Source: Armatimonadota bacterium
GTDB taxonomy: Bacteria; Armatimonadota; Fimbriimonadia; Fimbriimonadales; Fimbriimonadaceae
DNA: 11,659 bases
Reading direction: 5' to 3'
NCBI GenBank assembly: GCA_023428805.1
Contig: JAEYWW010000151.1
Coordinates: 1 to 11,659 of the forward strand
A model generated the notes under the pieces. That model did no database searches and was not told the origin of the DNA. It was given only the letters and a program-made list of their open reading frames with translations. Both the position numbers and the translations under genes were made by a program. Positions 7,570 to 11,659 of the stretch are shown here, piece by piece (positions within the stretch are counted from its first letter, which is position 1; each line of letters opens with the position of its first letter).

Positions 7570-10080
7570 CTATCTCCGGGGGCTGCGGCCCATCAAGACC
7601 GCGTTCAGAAGGAGCTTGTGGAGGCCAGGATACATCGCCCGCTCCGTCGGGTCCTGCGCAAACCAGATGGCGTGGCCGTCGCCCAAAGGTTCATCGTAAG
7701 CCCAGATCGTGTTCGCCAGCGCCTTTTCAGTCTCATCCGGCCACACCCATCCGCTCATCAGAGCCGGCTTCTCCCCCAAGCCCAAAATCGTTCCTCCCGT
7801 TGAACCTGCGAGAGGAAATTGACGGCCTTCGACGGGCACAGGCAGAACGTCGTCCTGATAGCCGTAGGAAAGGGGCGATCGACGGTTGAATGTGGCGGCG
7901 AAAAGCGCGCCGGGCAGGCTCGTGAGAGGACGTCCGCCGCCAGAAGCTTGAGAGGATCGCCCCAGGTTCGCCAAACCCCCACCATTGCCGCCGAACAGAA
8001 CAGCCGTGCCTCCCCGTTGAATCCACTCCTTCGTCGCGTCAGTCTGAGGAACCCGACCGCCCGGAAGGATCACACAGGAAAAGTCATCAATGTCGCCCAA
8101 AGATTGCAGCGGGACGAACGGGATGCCGAAGACCTTCTCGAAGGTGTACCAAACTGATCCGAACTGCGGATAATCATCCGGGCCGCCGAAATAGACGCCA
8201 ATCTTGGGCTCGGCGATCGCCTGAACGGAATCCGAGCCCGGCCCCTGGGTTTCTGACCCCGAATAGCTGGAATCGAGCGCGATCATCTCGCATCCTCTTT
8301 TTGCAAGAATGCCCTTCGCCTGCTTTTCAACATCCTCGTCATTGCGATCACGGTAAACGAAGAACGTGCCGGCAGCAAACCTGCGTCCGTGCGAACTCAA
8401 CTCCTTGCTCGCTTGATGAACCCGGATTCCCGCCTGAAGCAGTTCGATCACGGCCAGGGCGTCGTCCTGATCGCGGTAGGGGATCACCCAGCCAGTCTTG
8501 CCCATCTTTTGCTGGAGGGGATCGCCGGCAATTCCAACGGAGATCTCCACTTTCGGCTGCTCGCGGGACCACCAAGCGCGCAGACCATGCGCCAGCGGCA
8601 AACTCCAACCCGTTGTGTCATAAAATTCCGGTCTATCCCGGGGCGGATACTGCTCTCCCGCCTGCGATTCCTGGCGGATCCGAAGCTGGCGTTCGATGAA
8701 TTCCTTCTCAAAGTCACTCCCGGGCTCAAGCAATGCCTTGGCCAGCGGCCCCTGCGGCTGATTCATGTCCACAATCAGGGTCCCGGCGGCGAAATCCTTC
8801 TCGCCCGCTGAGCTCGCGCCATATTCCTGCGCCGATTGGCGGAACTCATTCTTGGCAAGCCCGTAGGTGATGCCGTGCGCCCGAAGCTGGTCACCCAGAC
8901 GCTTCAAGGCCCTCTGTTCGCCAGCGACGATCACCCGCTGGAAATCGCCCGCATGTCGTCCGCTCACCGCATTCTGCTTGAACTCTCCAAATGATCGAAT
9001 CAATTCCTCGCGATTCTGAGCTGTGGATTGAATCACCGCCATTGCGGATGTGAAGTGCTTCGCCATCCCTCCGCTCAGCGTCGCGATGGAACCGTCTTCT
9101 CTTTCGATTCGGATGTATCCTCCCGCATCCGTTTCGTGGGTCATGCCGATGGAGCCGCTGAGCGTCGCCCAGAGGTCGAGGTAGCCGGGATAATAGAGAT
9201 CAAACGTCTCGCGGATGAAATAGCGCCAGCCGCGATTGTCGAACGCGGCGGCAGTCGCCTTGCCCAGCGTGTCTGTCCAGCGTTCATATCGTGCCCGATC
9301 AACATTCCTGTTCACCGACATCGCCACCGGAGGCATGAAGTAGGTTCCGACCTCGCCGTGCTGGTCCACATAGACCTGCGGCGTCCAGCGGAGGAATTCC
9401 GCAACTTCCTGCCTGCTTTCGGCCTGCGACAGAGAAACCCGATCACGGTTCATGTCAAAGCGGTAGTGATTGACGCGCCCCGCCATCACTCCAATCTGGT
9501 TGTGCTCAGGAGCGCGGGTATCGGGCGTTCCCACTGCAATCGAGTTGCTCCAAACCACAAAGCGCTCATGCCCATCTGGGTTGTAGACCGGATTCACGAT
9601 GACCACCACGTCGCGGAGCATCTTCTCCAGTGCCGCGCTTGCCGCAAGGTTGTAGGCCAGCCACATCACCGATTCGAAGCTCGCTGACTCATCGCCATGA
9701 ATGCACTGGTTGATCCAGATGATCGCGGGATTGTCCTTCGCGACCTTGGCCGGATCGCTGTCGGGCATTGACAAACTTTGATTCCTTTGCCGAATCTGAT
9801 CGAGACGCCTCATGTTCTCTGGACTGCTGAAGACCATGACCCTCAGGGGCCGCCCCTCGGTGCTCCGCCCGTAATCGACCATCTTCATCCGGTTCGGAGC
9901 AGATTCCGCCAGCTCGAACAGGTAGTGTTCCTGATCCCGGAAGGTCGTGTGTTTTTCCCCCGGCAGGTACCCGAGCACTGACTCGGGAGTCGGAGCCTTG
10001 GAGGAATACGATCCGTAGGGTTTGAAGTCAAACGTCGGCGTCTGGAGAGCAAGCAGAGCGGCGGCGAGAACAACGGTCAT
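7570..10080 (-). CDS. secreted M14-family zinc carboxypeptidase-like protein
   Basis: This is a predicted exported zinc peptidase of 836 residues, with a Sec signal peptide at about 1-12 (T-V-V-L-A-A-A-L-L-A-L). The M14 domain covers about 40-345. It has the zinc ligands H128-G-D-E131 and H241 (D-Q-H-G), the substrate-binding D-M-N-R-D at 209-213, N-P-D-G at 167-170 and the catalytic Glu316 in M-T-H-E. All key residues are present, so it is probably active. The following 500 residues include, at about 625-740, a segment like a class I glutamine amidotransferase fold (G-V-Y-F-G-G, then C-V-I-L-P-G-G) that lacks an obvious catalytic triad. This long two-part form is known among secreted M14 proteins of environmental bacteria. 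The start is placed at ATG 10080; a TTG at 10089 adds only three residues. TACAGT eight bases upstream supports 10080. Target peptides are unknown. Confidence 0.92.
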   Translation of the reverse strand: MTVVLAAALLALQTPTFDFKPYGSYSSKAPTPESVLGYLPGEKHTTFRDQEHYLFELAESAPNRMKMVDYGRSTEGRPLRVMVFSSPENMRRLDQIRQRNQSLSMPDSDPAKVAKDNPAIIWINQCIHGDESASFESVMWLAYNLAASAALEKMLRDVVVIVNPVYNPDGHERFVVWSNSIAVGTPDTRAPEHNQIGVMAGRVNHYRFDMNRDRVSLSQAESRQEVAEFLRWTPQVYVDQHGEVGTYFMPPVAMSVNRNVDRARYERWTDTLGKATAAAFDNRGWRYFIRETFDLYYPGYLDLWATLSGSIGMTHETDAGGYIRIEREDGSIATLSGGMAKHFTSAMAVIQSTAQNREELIRSFGEFKQNAVSGRHAGDFQRVIVAGEQRALKRLGDQLRAHGITYGLAKNEFRQSAQEYGASSAGEKDFAAGTLIVDMNQPQGPLAKALLEPGSDFEKEFIERQLRIRQESQAGEQYPPRDRPEFYDTTGWSLPLAHGLRAWWSREQPKVEISVGIAGDPLQQKMGKTGWVIPYRDQDDALAVIELLQAGIRVHQASKELSSHGRRFAAGTFFVYRDRNDEDVEKQAKGILAKRGCEMIALDSSYSGSETQGPGSDSVQAIAEPKIGVYFGGPDDYPQFGSVWYTFEKVFGIPFVPLQSLGDIDDFSCVILPGGRVPQTDATKEWIQRGGTAVLFGGNGGGLANLGRSSQASGGGRPLTSLPGALFAATFNRRSPLSYGYQDDVLPVPVEGRQFPLAGSTGGTILGLGEKPALMSGWVWPDETEKALANTIWAYDEPLGDGHAIWFAQDPTERAMYPGLHKLLLNAVLMGRSPRR

Positions 10081-10088
10081 TGAATTCA

Positions 10089-10094
10089 ACTGTA
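10089..10094 (-). promoter_or_regulatory. putative -10 box (TACAGT) giving a leaderless start at 10080
   Basis: Read on the minus strand, TACAGT lies eight bases before the ATG at 10080, with no Shine-Dalgarno sequence between. It overlaps the alternative TTG codon, which argues against that codon being used. There is no clear -35 box at the normal distance. Confidence 0.45.
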
Positions 10095-10118
10095 CCGGAC
10101 GATTCCGGGCTGAGGAGT

Positions 10119-10136
10119 GCTCAAGCTAGATTGAGC
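10119..10136. promoter_or_regulatory. 18-base inverted repeat centred on CTAG
   Basis: On the minus strand this reads GCTCAATCTAGCTTGAGC: six-base arms GCTCAA / TTGAGC around a central CTAG with one mismatched pair. Its near edge is about 24 bases upstream of the TACAGT hexamer. It could be an operator for the peptidase gene or a hairpin in the 3' region of the lipoprotein message. Confidence 0.45.
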
Positions 10137-10144
10137 TCTGGAGT

Positions 10145-10160
10145 GAGCAGCTAGCTGCTC
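10145..10160. promoter_or_regulatory. perfect 16-base palindrome centred on CTAG
   Basis: GAGCAGCTAGCTGCTC is a perfect palindrome. Four more pairs (GGAG at 10140-10143 with CTCC at 10161-10164) extend it after a single unpaired base. Its centre lies 25 bases from that of the neighbouring CTAG-centred repeat, and a third CTAG (in ACCTAGGT, 10166-10173) lies beyond. No T-run follows on either strand, so a classical terminator is unlikely. Confidence 0.5.
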
Positions 10161-10195
10161 CTCCAACCTAGGTCCAAGCCCGCACCATGGAAGGA

Positions 10196-11389
10196 TTACG
10201 GATCAAGAACAAGGTCGGGTGTAAAGCCGCCATCATCGGTGTCGCCGCCGCTGTCGGCTCCATCCTCTCCGACAGAATAGATACGGTACTCCTCAACTGC
10301 CGCACGGTAGCGGAAGTCCTCACCCGAATATGGGTCGCGGCGAAGGGAGGCGGAAAATCCTCCCAATCCTGAAGGAGCTTTGCCCGAGCTTTTGACAATC
10401 CCTTCGATACGGGCGGTGAGAACAAGAAGACGTGCCCGCGCCTCAAAGATGTCGCGCATCGCCAGGTGAGAGGCCATCGGCTGGAACATCGATGGGCTGA
10501 GATGACGCCAGGGACGCTCGCCCGCGCCATACTCCGGCTCTTTTGGGCGGGATGCGGCGGGTTCCCCGGCCAGGTCGGTGTACCAGGAAGCGGCCTGATT
10601 CGCCTCGGACGCTAGCCCCTGAAAGAACCCTGCGGCGTTGTCGCCATTCAAATGCTCCAGGGAGGCAATCCCATTCTTGGCGGTCCGCCCAAGCTCAAAA
10701 CAAACCTGCTCCATATTGCCGGCAACCACCAAATCCTGCAGGTGTTGAACGCTCATCTGCGCCCGCGTGGCTTCGTGGTCGAGGGTGACATCCACCTTGG
10801 GCATCTCCGCCAAAACACTCGAAACACCATCCGCCAGCAGATTTAAGGCTTGAGGCGGCATCTGGGGAAGACGGCGCGAAATCGCAGCGCGGGCTTCCGA
10901 CGCTCCGGCGAGTCCGATGGAAGCATCCGCCGCATCTCCTGCGCACATGACGGCGGCAAATCGATGCGCGTTGATGCAGGCCTGTGCGGCGACCGCCCAA
11001 TCTCCTTTTTCAGCGGCGGCATTGATCGTCCACGCATAGCTTCTGCTGATCAGCCTCAGCCCTCGGTGATTCGGATTGACTTCCTGTGGCCCATAGATCG
11101 CGTAGCCGTCGGGATTGGGCTTGACGCGCGCTGCCTGAGAGGGGATTTGGCCCAAACGCTTGAGGACCAATTCTGCTTGACCCGGGGTGAAGCTGACGCG
11201 ATCCAAATCCTCTGGACTTGCGCGTTCGACGGACTTCGCGAGATCATCCAGCGGACCGCTTTCGTGACGTGAAACAGGAGGAGCAACGGGAGGCAGAGTG
11301 CCGATGGGTTTGCTGCTGCGGCATCCAGCCACTCCGACGATCAGGCTGACCGCCGCAAAGCCCATCATCCATGTGGGCCGTTGAATCAT
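10196..11389 (-). CDS. putative lipoprotein of unknown function with C-terminal D-P-Y-S-G module
   Basis: I do not recognise this 397-residue protein. It starts with a lipoprotein signal: a hydrophobic stretch (about 9-20) ending in V-A-G-C, with Cys23 as the lipidation site, so it is probably anchored in a membrane facing the periplasm. A Pro- and Ser-rich linker follows, then a mostly helical, alanine-rich region from about 50 to 330. The last 46 residues contain D-P-Y-S-G-E-D-F-R-Y-R (352-362), Y-S-V-G-E-D-G (371-377) and a run of Asp and Gly. This pattern resembles C-terminal segments of many planctomycete-type exported proteins and, loosely, the calcium-binding end of GspG-like pseudopilins. 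The frame is open to ATG 11431, but ATG 11389 fits the signal peptide better and has TACGAT seven bases upstream. It is followed after 115 bases by the peptidase gene on the same strand. Confidence 0.8.
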   Translation of the reverse strand: MIQRPTWMMGFAAVSLIVGVAGCRSSKPIGTLPPVAPPVSRHESGPLDDLAKSVERASPEDLDRVSFTPGQAELVLKRLGQIPSQAARVKPNPDGYAIYGPQEVNPNHRGLRLISRSYAWTINAAAEKGDWAVAAQACINAHRFAAVMCAGDAADASIGLAGASEARAAISRRLPQMPPQALNLLADGVSSVLAEMPKVDVTLDHEATRAQMSVQHLQDLVVAGNMEQVCFELGRTAKNGIASLEHLNGDNAAGFFQGLASEANQAASWYTDLAGEPAASRPKEPEYGAGERPWRHLSPSMFQPMASHLAMRDIFEARARLLVLTARIEGIVKSSGKAPSGLGGFSASLRRDPYSGEDFRYRAAVEEYRIYSVGEDGADSGGDTDDGGFTPDLVLDP

Positions 11390-11396
11390 GGTTGGC

Positions 11397-11402
11397 ATCG
11401 TA
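11397..11402 (-). promoter_or_regulatory. putative -10 box (TACGAT) giving a leaderless start at 11389
   Basis: On the minus strand TACGAT lies seven bases before the ATG at 11389 and no Shine-Dalgarno sequence is present. This favours 11389 over the in-frame ATGs at 11398 and 11431. No convincing -35 box is seen. Confidence 0.45.
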
Positions 11403-11416
11403 CCGCACCGCCATGC

Positions 11417-11422
11417 TAACCT
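11417..11422 (+). promoter_or_regulatory. possible -10 box (TAACCT) for the nucleotidyltransferase gene
   Basis: TAACCT lies 17 bases before the ATG at 11440, in the 50-base gap between divergent genes. If used, it would give a leader of roughly ten bases without a Shine-Dalgarno sequence. The match is weak and no -35 box supports it. Confidence 0.25.
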
Positions 11423-11439
11423 CGGTTCCATAACCCGTC

Positions 11440-11659
11440 ATGAAAGGAGTCATTCTCGCCGCCGGAAAAGGAACCCGTCTTTATCCCATCACCAAGGTGA
11501 TCGCCAAGCCGCTGCTTCCGCTTGCGAATCGTATGACCATTGAATACGCCTTCGATCAACTCAAGGAGTGCGGCATCACCGACATCTGCGTGGTCGTCGG
11601 AGCCAATGAGGGGCAGATGCGGGCGGCGTTGGGAGACGGGGCGGCGTTCGGCGTGCAAC
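11440..11659 (+). CDS. nucleotidyltransferase (sugar-phosphate nucleotidylyltransferase family), 3'-partial
   Basis: This is the first 73 residues of a GT-A-type nucleotidyltransferase, the family that makes NDP-sugars from NTP and sugar-1-phosphate, as glucose-1-phosphate thymidylyltransferase does. The nucleotide-binding motif L-A-A-G-K-G-T-R-L sits at residues 6-14, followed by P-I-T-K and A-K-P-L-L-P-L-A-N (22-30), where K23 is the expected phosphate-contacting lysine. I-E-Y-A and the segment G-I-T-D-I-C-V-V-V-G also fit the fold. The frame runs off the right edge. TAA in frame at 11431 leaves ATG 11440 as the only start; there is no Shine-Dalgarno sequence. Which sugar is activated cannot be decided from this fragment: RfbA-like enzymes, GlmU-like enzymes and mannose-1-phosphate guanylyltransferases share this start, with the RfbA type fitting best. 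Confidence 0.88.
   Translation, partial: MKGVILAAGKGTRLYPITKVIAKPLLPLANRMTIEYAFDQLKECGITDICVVVGANEGQMRAALGDGAAFGVQ

Noticed and set aside
9028..9687. A 219-codon plus-strand frame inside the M14 peptidase gene
   Set aside because: It lies wholly opposite the region coding for the M14 active-site motifs and shows no domain of its own.
11390..11431. Upstream ATG (11431) for the lipoprotein
   Set aside because: The extension adds 14 residues with three arginines and a tryptophan before the lipoprotein signal; the -10-like TACGAT lies inside it, favouring the ATG at 11389.
1..11659. Mobile elements, CRISPR arrays, tRNA or rRNA genes, toxin-antitoxin or defence systems
   Set aside because: No terminal inverted repeats, transposase or integrase motifs, spaced repeats or cloverleaf sequences were seen. 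Apart from the lipoprotein, which I cannot assign to a family, every gene reads as an envelope or housekeeping family.

Overview
The window looks like chromosomal DNA from a Gram-negative-type (LPS-making) bacterium of moderately high GC. The evidence is a Kdo transferase gene (waaA), a Tat-exported phosphoesterase, several Sec-exported proteins, a lipoprotein and the repair gene recN. The lineage is not certain. A Kdo transferase with a Q-N-L-I-Q-P signature, the lipoprotein's C-terminal D-P-Y-S-G ... Y-S-V-G-E-D-G module and start codons placed just behind -10 boxes would fit a deep-branching phylum such as Armatimonadota (Fimbriimonadia-like). That is a low-confidence inference; Planctomycetota, Acidobacteriota or Gemmatimonadota are alternatives.

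Layout. Positions 2-7514 are all on the plus strand: waaA (5' end outside the window), a Tat-signal calcineurin-like phosphoesterase, a secreted beta-lactamase-fold serine hydrolase, recN, and a secreted DUF4139-type protein. A strong hairpin with a T-run at 7533-7567 closes this block and separates it from two minus-strand genes that run towards it: a secreted M14 zinc carboxypeptidase-like protein (7570-10080) and an unrecognised lipoprotein (10196-11389). A nucleotidyltransferase gene starts divergently at 11440 and runs off the right edge.

How the genes fit together. There is no obvious single pathway. The theme is cell envelope and export: Kdo addition to lipid A, probably a sugar-nucleotide synthase at the far end, and five exported proteins, three of which are hydrolases. 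recN is a housekeeping gene lodged among them. The most informative pattern is in the starts: four of the six genes with a visible start have a T-A-N-N-N-T hexamer 6-8 bases before the ATG and no Shine-Dalgarno sequence, as expected for leaderless transcripts. Two intergenic regions, ahead of the serine hydrolase and the peptidase, are packed with the tetranucleotide CTAG; ahead of the peptidase two of these copies sit at the centres of palindromes.

I found no tRNA, rRNA, CRISPR array, insertion sequence, phage gene or toxin-antitoxin pair. The window reads as ordinary core and envelope genes, not as an accessory island.
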